From NCBI GenBank assembly GCA_018433525.1, contig JAHDRA010000008.1, positions 1 through 45,951 of the forward strand: a stretch of 45,951 bases of DNA. Direction: 5' to 3'. The stretch comes from Paludibacteraceae bacterium (lineage in GTDB: Bacteria > Bacteroidota > Bacteroidia > Bacteroidales > Paludibacteraceae). Of the stretch, positions 35,401 to 43,243 are shown piece after piece. The notes under the pieces were generated by a model, which had not been told where the DNA came from, did not search any database, and saw only the letters and a list, made by a program, of their open reading frames with translations. The translations under genes were made by a program, and so were the position numbers. Position 1 is the first letter of the stretch, and every line of letters starts with the position of its first letter.

Positions 35401-36291
35401 TTATTTCAACTCAGCTGCTCCGCGAATTTCGGCCGAAACTTCGTTCACCCAGCCGGCACGCTGAAAAACAGCCGTTTGAATTTTGATAAAGCGAATTTTT
35501 TCCAGATAAACAGCCTTACCTGAAGAATCGACGGCATTGGAAATGTCCAGTTTATTGGAATGATGATGGGTATCATAATCGGTTCCAAAATTATTTTCGG
35601 CATAACCCCATATAAAACGATCAGTTGGAACAATCCAACTTTGTGCACTTTCAGAAGATTTGTTGTTATAAGCATCCGGCAAACGTGAACCTTCAAAAGT
35701 AATACTGTCTTCCATACAGGTTGCCCACCACCAGGAGGAAGTGTTGGGAGCTCCAAATCCCGAAATCAATTCTCCGTTCTCTCCTTCACTGTCTTTCCAC
35801 TGAATGTTGTCATTGGATGTCGCTGGCTTGTAGTAACGAACCCAATAATTTCTTTTTTCATTTTCAAACTGATTTCCCTTTAACTCATACCAGGTATCGT
35901 TGGGCTTACCATCACCATTGTCGTCGGGCATTACATAAACAATTGCCGGTTCCGGCGAAGCTCCGGGCAAAGCAAATATTTCCAAATCGTATCCATCTTT
36001 GTTTTGAATATCGTGGTCGAACCCGGCAATTACATATCCGCCAAAACCGCCCAAATACAAAAATCCCTTTTCATCCGAAGGCTCACCAATAAAATGCTCG
36101 ATATCGGCAGGTTTTGCCAGTTGGGCATGTTGGCCGGGTGCATAAACATATTCAAAAACCTGCGTAACATAAATAGAATTGGTAATATCCGGCTCATTTT
36201 CTTCCTTTTCGCCACACGAGAAAAACGACACTGATAAAATAAGACTGAAAACAAAAAGAAAATACCGTTTAATAAAAAATTTGTCTATCAT
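35401..36291 (-). CDS. Surface lipoprotein of unknown function
   Basis: 296 residues. A hydrophobic signal ends SVSFFSC (Cys26), followed by GEKEENEPD, an acidic stretch like those on surface-exported lipoproteins. The body contains phrases such as GGFGGYVIAGFDHDI, DGYDLEIFALPG, PAIVYVMPDDNGDGKPNDTW and YELKGNQFENEKRNYWVRYY. Similar cell-surface proteins occur in Bacteroidota, several near cobalamin-uptake loci, but no btuB-type gene is in this window, so no ligand can be assigned. DDNGDGKPNDTW looks like a calcium-binding Asp-rich loop. Transcribed alone, with a short tandem repeat further upstream. Confidence 0.75.
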   Translation of the reverse strand: MIDKFFIKRYFLFVFSLILSVSFFSCGEKEENEPDITNSIYVTQVFEYVYAPGQHAQLAKPADIEHFIGEPSDEKGFLYLGGFGGYVIAGFDHDIQNKDGYDLEIFALPGASPEPAIVYVMPDDNGDGKPNDTWYELKGNQFENEKRNYWVRYYKPATSNDNIQWKDSEGENGELISGFGAPNTSSWWWATCMEDSITFEGSRLPDAYNNKSSESAQSWIVPTDRFIWGYAENNFGTDYDTHHHSNKLDISNAVDSSGKAVYLEKIRFIKIQTAVFQRAGWVNEVSAEIRGAAELK

Positions 36292-36341
36292 GCTAAATTT
36301 GTTTAAGTAAATATTTTTTAATGAAATGAAGATTTGAATTT

Positions 36342-36391
36342 GGAGTTAGGAGTTTTTAGTAAAGAGTTAGGAGTAAAGAGTTAGGAGTTAA
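36342..36391. repeat. Short tandem repeat of about 14-bp units
   Basis: Units of the type AAAGAGTTAGGAGT occur about three times with small changes between 36342 and 36391, in the intergenic region upstream of the lipoprotein gene. Probably a slippage-prone microsatellite. The rest of 36292-36566 shows nothing recognisable. Confidence 0.7.
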
Positions 36392-36566
36392 GTGTTTTAT
36401 TAATAAATTGATTATAAGTCTGTTAAACTTTATTGTTTTGAAAACAGACAGAAAATCTGTTATTTAAAAAAATCAATGGTTTTGAGAAGAAAGTTGAAAC
36501 CTGATAATGATTGGACAGATCGAAATTTTAAATATTCCGATAACCTAAAACAAAAGTATCGAATGA

Positions 36567-37652
36567 TTAACGGATAGTAACCATTGTGGCTCCAAAGCCA
36601 TATTGTTGAAAGGAAGCATCTTGAAAATAATAACTTTTATACTTGGTACGAAGCAATTTTTCAATTTCCTTTCGCAGCACTCCTTCTCCTTTTCCGTGTA
36701 TGAAGACAATTTTTTGTCCTTTTCGATTTTTGTAATCATTCAAAACGGATTCAAATTTTTCCAGTTGGAGTTCCAGCATATCGGCATTATTCATACCGAC
36801 CGTAGTATCCACAAGCTGATTGATATGCAGATCGACTTCAACAATTTCCGGATTTTTTGCAGGTTTGCTGATGCGTGGTCGCCGTTCGGGCTTTTCCTTT
36901 TGGGAAATGGCTTGTTTAATTTCTTCCGCTGAAATGTCGTGCAATTGATGCGTTTCAATTTCTTCCAAAGGATTCAACATCATGGCAGGCACATCGAAAT
37001 ACTCATTTTCACCGAAACTGTGAAGCTTGTAAAACTTCATCAGGTTCAATTTGAGATCGATATCAATAACCGGTTGCGGCCGATAAGTTTTATGTTTTTT
37101 AAAGGGTATGATTTGAACTCGAATCTTTTCCCAAGCATTCAGCTCTTCTTTTTTAATCTCTGCCATCCATTCCTGCATATTGGGTTCAATCAACCCGTTG
37201 GCCACACTTTTGCAGCATTCGTTTTCAAACAATGCAAGGTTGTAAAACAGAAAATAATTGCTGTCGTTCACCAAATAAAAGTCGTTCGAGGTGGTCTGCA
37301 ACTGCTTGATATCTTCAGGCACAAAAGCCAGAAAAACTCTCAGGTTTTCTCCTTCAGGCGTTTCAAAGATTTCTTCCTCTATAATTTCAGGTTTTGGTGG
37401 TAAGTTGATGGACTTAGCGGCCGGCGATTCGTTCTCATTCATAAAAGCTGCTGAAGCCGATTTAAAATCCTTTTTGGGAAAATTGGTATTTTCATTCACT
37501 TCCGGAATGACCACACATTCACGTTCCAGCATTGGAATTTCAAATCCGTCAGCATCGGAAACGTACACGATTTTTTCCCTTTCATCTATTCTGGTAACAA
37601 TTCCCCCACCAGTAGAATTGAGAAAACGTACTTTATCTCCTACTTTTATCAT
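36567..37652 (-). CDS. DUF2027 and Smr domain protein
   Basis: 361 residues. The N-terminal DUF2027 region (about 1-70, IKVGDKVRFLNSTGGGIVTR) is followed by a central domain of about 90-260. The C-terminal Smr domain (about 275-361) shows VDLHINQLVD and IVFIHGKGEGVLRKEIEKLL, with the Smr hallmark residues H and GxG. Smr domains are nucleic-acid binding and often nicking endonucleases; they occur at the end of MutS2. There is no MutS-type ATPase here. The architecture is common in Bacteroidota; the physiological role is not known. Divergent from queA. Confidence 0.88.
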   Translation of the reverse strand: MIKVGDKVRFLNSTGGGIVTRIDEREKIVYVSDADGFEIPMLERECVVIPEVNENTNFPKKDFKSASAAFMNENESPAAKSINLPPKPEIIEEEIFETPEGENLRVFLAFVPEDIKQLQTTSNDFYLVNDSNYFLFYNLALFENECCKSVANGLIEPNMQEWMAEIKKEELNAWEKIRVQIIPFKKHKTYRPQPVIDIDLKLNLMKFYKLHSFGENEYFDVPAMMLNPLEEIETHQLHDISAEEIKQAISQKEKPERRPRISKPAKNPEIVEVDLHINQLVDTTVGMNNADMLELQLEKFESVLNDYKNRKGQKIVFIHGKGEGVLRKEIEKLLRTKYKSYYFQDASFQQYGFGATMVTIR

Positions 37653-37751
37653 GTTGTTCGGTTTTTCAAAAAAACATTCTTACATCTTTATCTTCCAAAC
37701 TGCTTTTGTGCAGTGAGATACGAACGGATCGGAAATTTTTTCGATTTTTCG

Positions 37752-37759
37752 TATCTTTG
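37752..37759 (+). promoter_or_regulatory. Promoter (-7 element) of queA
   Basis: TATCTTTG followed by CA is an exact -7 element 33 nt before the GTG start, so the predicted leader is about 26 nt. The -33 region is T-rich without a clear TTTG at the normal distance. Confidence 0.65.
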
Positions 37760-37791
37760 CACAAAATTACAACAATATTTTTGTATCTCCC

Positions 37792-39024
37792 GTGAACGAA
37801 TTAAAAGAAAAAACGAACTTTTCCATTGATGATTTCGATTACGTCTTACCCGAAGAACGCATTGCCAAGTATCCGTTAAAAAAGCGCGATGCTTCGAAGT
37901 TGCTGATTTACAGAGATGGAACAATCACCGAAAATGTTTTTAGCAATATTGCTTCTTTTTTGCCCGAGAAGGCATTGCTGGTTTACAACAATACAAAAGT
38001 TATCCAAGCCCGTATTCATTTCAGGAAAGAAACTGGCGCGTTGATAGAAGTCTTTTGCCTGGAGCCAGCTCAGCCGGCCGATTACGCATTATCTCTCTCG
38101 GCAACCAAAGAATGTGTTTGGAAATGTTTTGTCGGAAATCAAAAAAAATGGAAAAACGGCACTTTGTCCAAAGAACTCGACATAAACGGAACGCAATTTG
38201 AGTTCTCCGCCGAATTGCTCGAAAGAAAGGGGAATGTAAATTTTGTTCGTTTTAGCTGGAACAATGAAAATATTCACTTTGCCGAAATCCTGGAAAAGGC
38301 AGGCGAATTGCCTATTCCTCCCTACTTGCACAGGCCTACGGAAGAAAGCGATTTGATAACCTATCAAACGGTTTATGCAAAAATCAAAGGTTCGGTGGCT
38401 GCTCCTACGGCAGGATTGCATTTTACCCCGGAAGTTTTTGAAAGTTTGAAATCCCGCAATATAGAGACTGCCGAATTGACTTTACATGTTGGCGCCGGAA
38501 CTTTTCAACCGGTAAAAACAAAACAAATTTCCGATCACCAAATGCACACGGAAGTCATTGAAATTCAAAAAAAAACAATAGAAAAGCTGTTAAAAAATAT
38601 CGGAAAAATCATTGCCGTGGGAACCACTTCCGTACGAACACTGGAAAGTTTGTACCACATTGGTTTACTTATCGAGAAGCAACAATTTCCCGACGAAAAG
38701 CATCCTTACTTTTTTATCCCGCAATGGATGCCTTACCAGACTGAATGTGTTCTGACTCCGGAAGCATCATTGCAATTAATATTGAACGAAATGGAGAAAA
38801 GAAATCTCTCCGTACTTCATGCTCAAACGCAACTGATTATTCAACCCGGTTACACATTCCGACTGACCAACGGAATGATTACCAACTTTCACCAACCAAA
38901 AAGTACTTTGCTACTGCTGGTTTCTGCCTTTGTTGATGGCAACTGGCGAAAAATTTACGATTATGCCCTTTCTCACGATTTTCGTTTTCTGAGCTACGGA
39001 GACAGTTCTCTGTTAATGAAATAG
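37792..39024 (+). CDS. queA: S-adenosylmethionine:tRNA ribosyltransferase-isomerase
   Basis: 410 residues from GTG 37792. It transfers and rearranges the ribosyl group of SAM onto 7-aminomethyl-7-deazaguanine in tRNA, making epoxyqueuosine. FSIDDFDYVLPEERIAKYPL starts the conserved N-terminus; VYNNTKVIQARI, YQTVYAKIKGSVAAPTAGLHF, LTLHVGAGTFQPVK and VGTTSVRTLESL are family blocks. The protein is about 50-60 residues longer than the E. coli enzyme, the extra length lying mainly between the VRTLESL and TNFHQPKSTLLLLVSAF blocks, a form common in Bacteroidota. GTG is chosen because the promoter lies just upstream and no ATG is closer to the conserved start. Confidence 0.94.
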   Translation: MNELKEKTNFSIDDFDYVLPEERIAKYPLKKRDASKLLIYRDGTITENVFSNIASFLPEKALLVYNNTKVIQARIHFRKETGALIEVFCLEPAQPADYALSLSATKECVWKCFVGNQKKWKNGTLSKELDINGTQFEFSAELLERKGNVNFVRFSWNNENIHFAEILEKAGELPIPPYLHRPTEESDLITYQTVYAKIKGSVAAPTAGLHFTPEVFESLKSRNIETAELTLHVGAGTFQPVKTKQISDHQMHTEVIEIQKKTIEKLLKNIGKIIAVGTTSVRTLESLYHIGLLIEKQQFPDEKHPYFFIPQWMPYQTECVLTPEASLQLILNEMEKRNLSVLHAQTQLIIQPGYTFRLTNGMITNFHQPKSTLLLLVSAFVDGNWRKIYDYALSHDFRFLSYGDSSLLMK

Positions 39025-39071
39025 TTTTTTGTAATTTTCAATAGCAATAATCATTTTACTTAGAGAATATT

Positions 39072-39170
39072 AAACCCACATGTTTTACATACACAAGCAC
39101 GAATGAATATAATATTCAGACATGTGGGTTCCATCAGACCATTAAAAAATAAATTATATTCTGATGAAAT
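39072..39170. repeat. 99-bp structured dispersed repeat, copy B
   Basis: Second copy of the element at 14132. Here the outer arms AACCCACATGT (39073-39083) and ACATGTGGGTT (39120-39130) are perfect 11-bp complements. They enclose TGAATAT/ATATTCA (39104-39118). A second stem pairs CATCAGA (39132-39138) with TCTGATG (39160-39166). It sits between the convergent stops of queA (39024) and the RsmI-like gene (39255). No target-site duplication is obvious on inspection. Confidence 0.87.
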
Positions 39171-39254
39171 TTTAAAAAAATTTTTAGGGTGACGCATTGT
39201 CGAAGTCAGGAGGAAAATTTCTTATCAACCAAAAAAAATTAGATTGAAGTGCTT

Positions 39255-39959
39255 TTAACCTTTATAAATCAGGAAAATACATGGTTTCTTATCAATATCC
39301 GGAGTGATTGTTTTCCACTCTGCAACACTTCGAGTAACGATGGATTCATCCGGCAAAGTAACATTGGCTGCAATACAAAGCAAAGTGGAAGGACGGCAAT
39401 TTTGCAAAATTTGTTCAAAAAGTTTTAAATTACGATAGGGTGTCTCAATAAAAATCTGCGTTTGATTTTCGGAATAGGCTCTTGATTCAAGTTTTCGAAT
39501 CGCTTTAATTTTTTCTGCAGGCGATACGGGCAAATATCCGACAAAAGCAAAATTCTGCCCGTTGAAACCGGAAGCCATTAGCGCCAGCAAAATTGAAGAA
39601 GGCCCAACTAAAGGCACAACGCGAAAAGCATTTTTCTGGGCGATAGCTACCATATCGGCGCCGGGATCGGCTACAGCAGGGCATCCGGCTTCGGAGAGAA
39701 GTCCCATGTCTTCGCCTTCCCGTAAAGGCTGTAAAAATCCGTCAACTTCAGTGGGAGAAGTATGTTCATTCAGCGTATAAAAAAATAATTTATCAATATC
39801 AATTTCGCCATCGACTTGTTTTAAAAACCTACGAGCAGTACGAATATCCTCAACAATAAAGTAGCGTAAATTTCTTATAATTTCCAGATTGACAGGAGGA
39901 AAAATTCTATCGAAAGAAGTATTGCCAAGTGGAGTGGGAATTAAATACAACGTTTTCAT
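39255..39959 (-). CDS. RsmI-like SAM-dependent methyltransferase (tetrapyrrole-methylase fold)
   Basis: 234 residues. The start LYLIPTPLGN matches the family's VATPIGN block; FIVEDIRTARRFL and GLLSEAGCPAVADPGADMV follow, as does VVPLVGPSSILLALMASGF. These are the conserved motifs of RsmI (16S rRNA 2'-O-methyltransferase for C1402). This shorter Bacteroidota version diverges from classical RsmI (about 285 residues) and may be a paralog with another substrate, so no symbol is given. Convergent with queA across the 99-bp repeat. Confidence 0.88.
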   Translation of the reverse strand: MKTLYLIPTPLGNTSFDRIFPPVNLEIIRNLRYFIVEDIRTARRFLKQVDGEIDIDKLFFYTLNEHTSPTEVDGFLQPLREGEDMGLLSEAGCPAVADPGADMVAIAQKNAFRVVPLVGPSSILLALMASGFNGQNFAFVGYLPVSPAEKIKAIRKLESRAYSENQTQIFIETPYRNLKLFEQILQNCRPSTLLCIAANVTLPDESIVTRSVAEWKTITPDIDKKPCIFLIYKG

Positions 39960-40026
39960 AAAAATTGGCTTTAATACATTGATTGAAATTTAAAAACGAA
40001 TTACCGACAATGGAACGAAAAGAGAT

Positions 40027-41976
40027 TTATTGTCCTTGCCATTCTTTTCTAATTTTTTCCAACTCTTCACTCAAAATTTCCCACTCATACATTTTTCTTT
40101 CCAACTCGGCACGCTTTTTCTGAAGAGTTGAAACAAATTCGGGATCAGAAGCCTTTTCGGGAATTTGCAAATCCGTGTTCATTTGTTGAATTTCATTGTC
40201 CAAATCTGTTATCAGGCCTTCGGTTGTTTCCACATCTTTTTCCAATTTTCTAATTTTTCGATTCAGCTCTTTGCGACTTTCATAATTCAATTTGTTTTCA
40301 CTTTCCGGTTTTGCTTCACCTTCATTTTTCACTTCAGAAGATACATTTCTTTCAAGTTCATGTAAACTTTCCATTTTTTTTGCCTGAAGGAAATCGTAAA
40401 TACCGCCCAAATGTTCCTTCACTTTTTTATTGCCGAACTCATACACTTTTGTTACCAAACCATCCAGAAATTCACGGTCGTGCGAAACAATAATTGCCGT
40501 ACCGTCAAATGCCTTTATGGCTTCTTTAAGAACTTCTTTCGACGGAATATCCAGGTGATTGGTGGGCTCGTCCAAAATCAAAAAATTCACAGGTTCGAGT
40601 AAAAGCTTTATCATGGCTAATCTGCTGCGTTCACCACCGGAAAGTACCTTGACCTTTTTTTCGGAATTTTCGCCACCAAACATAAAAGCGCCCAAAATAT
40701 CCCGGATTTTTGTACGAATTTCTCCAACGGCTACGCGGTCGATGGTTTCAAAAACCGTCAAATTTTCTTCTAGCAAAGAAGCCTGATTTTGAGCAAAATA
40801 GCCGATTTTTACATTGTATCCCAATTTTAAAGTTCCCGAATATTCTATCTCATTCATGATACACTTTACCAATGTACTTTTCCCTTCTCCATTTTTTCCG
40901 ACAAATGCCACTTTCTCTCCTCGATGCATCATCAAATTTACATCGTCCAGCACCAAATGTTCCTTGTAAGCTTTGGAAAGATGTTCTATTTCGAGAGGAA
41001 TTTTTCCGGAATGTATTGCCGGCGGAAATTTCAAGTGCATATTGGCATTGTCCTCCAAATCCACTTCGATACGTTGCAATTTTTCGAGCTGCTTGATACG
41101 CGATTGAACCTGAACGGCTTTGGTAGCTTTGTATCGAAAACGTTCAATAAAATCCTCCGTATCCTGAATTAATTTCTGTTGGTTTTCGTAAGCTCTTAAT
41201 TGTTGTTCGTGTCGCTCTTTGCGCAACTGAATATATTTTGAATAATTCACATCGTAATCATACAGTTTTCCCAACGAAATTTCCAAAGTACGTGTTGTAA
41301 CTGCATCTATAAAAGCTTTATCGTGAGAAACAAGTAAAAGAGAGCTGCCCGAAGTCAACAAAAAATTTTCGAGCCATTGAATGGATTCAATATCCAAATG
41401 ATTGGTAGGCTCATCGAGTAGCAACACATCGGGATGGGAAAGCAAAATTTTGGCAAGTTCAATTCTCATGCGCCAACCTCCGCTGAATTCTGAACACTGT
41501 CGGTAAAAATCGGAACGCAGAAAACCAAGTCCCAACAAAGTTTTTTCCATTTCGGCCTGATAATTGCCATTCCCGGAAATTTGAAGATATTCGGTCAGTT
41601 GAGAGAGTTTATCCAGCAAGGAATGATATGCTGAACTTTCATAATCGGTACGTTCAACTAATTGCTGCTGAATGTCTTCCAATTGCTGTCGAAGTTGCAC
41701 AATGTTCCCAAAAGCCTTTTCCGTCTCCTGCCAGAGGGTTGTTCCCTCACTATGAATCATGTGTTGAGGTAGATAGCCAATGGTAATGTCTTTTTGATAA
41801 GATATGTTTCCGCGTGTGGGTTGCTGTTTGCCTGCCAATATACGCAACAAAGTAGTTTTACCAGCACCATTTTTCCCTACCAACGCAATTTTTTCTTTGG
41901 GATGAATCAGAAAAGTAATGTTATCAAAAAGTGTGGTTCCGCCAAATTCGACACAAAGTTGCTCAACTGAAATCAT
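40027..41976 (-). CDS. ABC-F family ATPase
   Basis: 649 residues with two ABC domains and no membrane segments. The first has Walker A GKNGAGKT (34-41) and signature FSGGWRMRIELAK, the second Walker A VGKNGEGKST (about 352-361) and signature LSGGERSRLAMIK; each is followed by LDEPTNHLDI. The linker between domains (about 240-310) is charged and helical. The C-terminal extension (about 550-649) is a coiled coil, as in the YheS/Uup groups. ABC-F proteins act on the ribosome as translation factors or protect it from antibiotics; the sequence resembles the housekeeping type more than a resistance factor. Intact. Confidence 0.92.
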   Translation of the reverse strand: MISVEQLCVEFGGTTLFDNITFLIHPKEKIALVGKNGAGKTTLLRILAGKQQPTRGNISYQKDITIGYLPQHMIHSEGTTLWQETEKAFGNIVQLRQQLEDIQQQLVERTDYESSAYHSLLDKLSQLTEYLQISGNGNYQAEMEKTLLGLGFLRSDFYRQCSEFSGGWRMRIELAKILLSHPDVLLLDEPTNHLDIESIQWLENFLLTSGSSLLLVSHDKAFIDAVTTRTLEISLGKLYDYDVNYSKYIQLRKERHEQQLRAYENQQKLIQDTEDFIERFRYKATKAVQVQSRIKQLEKLQRIEVDLEDNANMHLKFPPAIHSGKIPLEIEHLSKAYKEHLVLDDVNLMMHRGEKVAFVGKNGEGKSTLVKCIMNEIEYSGTLKLGYNVKIGYFAQNQASLLEENLTVFETIDRVAVGEIRTKIRDILGAFMFGGENSEKKVKVLSGGERSRLAMIKLLLEPVNFLILDEPTNHLDIPSKEVLKEAIKAFDGTAIIVSHDREFLDGLVTKVYEFGNKKVKEHLGGIYDFLQAKKMESLHELERNVSSEVKNEGEAKPESENKLNYESRKELNRKIRKLEKDVETTEGLITDLDNEIQQMNTDLQIPEKASDPEFVSTLQKKRAELERKMYEWEILSEELEKIRKEWQGQ

Positions 41977-42027
41977 AAATATTCAAAAAGTAAAAAATAG
42001 AAAATGTAAGAATAAACTTGCAAGCAG

Positions 42028-43107
42028 TTATTTTCTTTGCATTTTTCTGTTTATAACTCGCCATAACCAAAAAATCATACCCGTAGCCAACAAAAAGGCA
42101 ATAAACGCCAACACCAAGTTTGACCATTGACGAGCTAACAGTGCGAAAGCCGTAAAAAAGGCGGTAATAGCTAATAAAACGAATGTAACCTGTCGGTGAG
42201 AAAATCCAATTTTCAGCAATAAATGATGTATATGTTTTTTATCGGCCTTAAATGGAGAAACCCCTTTCTTTAAACGAGTAATAACAACCCGCAAAGTGTC
42301 ATATAACGGAACAATCAGCACACAAATAGCTACAGCCGGAGCAGCAGCCATATACATACTTTGAGGAACACTCTGATAAGCATTCATTTCACAGAATTCA
42401 AAGAGATAGAAAGTCAGCATAAATCCCAAAAACAGGGAACCGGTATCTCCCATAAAAATTTTGTTTTTCTTGCTGAATACGTTGTAAATAAAAAATACGG
42501 CCAACGAACCCGTAAGCGTATAAGCAATCATGGCCAGTGACAAATTGCCGGTCAGATGAAAATAAATGCCGAAAAAAAGATTGTAAAAAATTCCGAGTCC
42601 GGAAGCCAAACCATCTACCCCATCAATTAAATTAATGGAATTGATAATCAGTAAAAAAACCAAAAAAGAAAAAATATAACTAATCGACAAAGGAAGTTCA
42701 TGAATACCGAAAACACCAAAAAAATTAGTTATTCTGATGTCGGAAAACACAATAAGAAAAACTCCTGCAACAAATTCTCCCAATAATTTGGATGTGGGTT
42801 TAATATTCAGCAAGTCATCAATAAAACCGGTCATCAAAATAATGAAAATACCAATGGGGATATATTGTAATTTCTCCATCAAAGGGAAACAAAAAATTAA
42901 AATTGTAAAGATAAAAGAAATAAAAATATCAAAACCGCCCGTATAGGGTATCAAACCTTTATGAGTTGTTCGTTTGTTGGGTTTTACCACAAAATTATGT
43001 TTCTTGGCAATTCTAACAACGGAAGGCATGAAAGCTTTTCCCAAAAGAAAAGAAAAAAGAATCAGCAAATAAGGATTTTGTTGAATAAAATTATATAAAT
43101 AATTCAT
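42028..43107 (-). CDS. WecA/MraY-family undecaprenyl-phosphate sugar-1-phosphate transferase
   Basis: 359-residue multi-pass membrane protein (about ten hydrophobic segments). It transfers a sugar-1-phosphate, usually GlcNAc-1-P, to undecaprenyl phosphate to start a surface glycan. Motifs include THKGLIPYTGG, the Asp-rich FIDDLLNI, NSINLIDGVDGLASGLG, FMGDTGSLFLGF and the cytoplasmic KKHIHHLLL with the His motif of the WecA branch rather than MraY. The neighbouring gene encodes a CapD-type sugar epimerase/dehydratase in the same direction. I infer initiation of an O-antigen, capsule or protein O-glycan; the sugar specificity is unknown. Confidence 0.9.
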   Translation of the reverse strand: MNYLYNFIQQNPYLLILFSFLLGKAFMPSVVRIAKKHNFVVKPNKRTTHKGLIPYTGGFDIFISFIFTILIFCFPLMEKLQYIPIGIFIILMTGFIDDLLNIKPTSKLLGEFVAGVFLIVFSDIRITNFFGVFGIHELPLSISYIFSFLVFLLIINSINLIDGVDGLASGLGIFYNLFFGIYFHLTGNLSLAMIAYTLTGSLAVFFIYNVFSKKNKIFMGDTGSLFLGFMLTFYLFEFCEMNAYQSVPQSMYMAAAPAVAICVLIVPLYDTLRVVITRLKKGVSPFKADKKHIHHLLLKIGFSHRQVTFVLLAITAFFTAFALLARQWSNLVLAFIAFLLATGMIFWLWRVINRKMQRK

Positions 43108-43173
43108 TTTGTGTTGTTAAGTATATTTATTTCTCTGTTTCTGCGAAAAAAAAAAATCAATAAAAAATCGTCT

Positions 43174-43205
43174 GAAAATAATGAAAAAAGAAATTAATTA
43201 TTTTC
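43174..43205 (-). terminator. AT-rich hairpin after the CapD-type gene
   Basis: GAAAATAAT (43174-43182) and ATTATTTTC (43197-43205) are perfect 9-bp complements. On the minus strand the hairpin is followed within a few bases by T-runs (about 43146-43167). It lies 38 nt after the stop of the epimerase gene and 67 nt before the next ATG. The weak AT-rich stem may be a partial terminator. Confidence 0.45.
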
Positions 43206-43217
43206 AAACGCTTACAA
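43203..43217. promoter_or_regulatory. LacI/CcpA-operator-like sequence
   Basis: TTCAAACGCTTACAA reads TTGTAAGCGTTTGAA on the minus strand. It agrees with the cre consensus TGWAARCGYTWNCW at 13 of 14 positions. It lies 96 nt upstream of the WecA-like gene. Bacteroidota lack classical CcpA, so the site may be fortuitous or belong to another LacI-type regulator. Confidence 0.25.
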
Positions 43218-43243
43218 CCAAAAGATCTGCTTAAACTTGTGTC

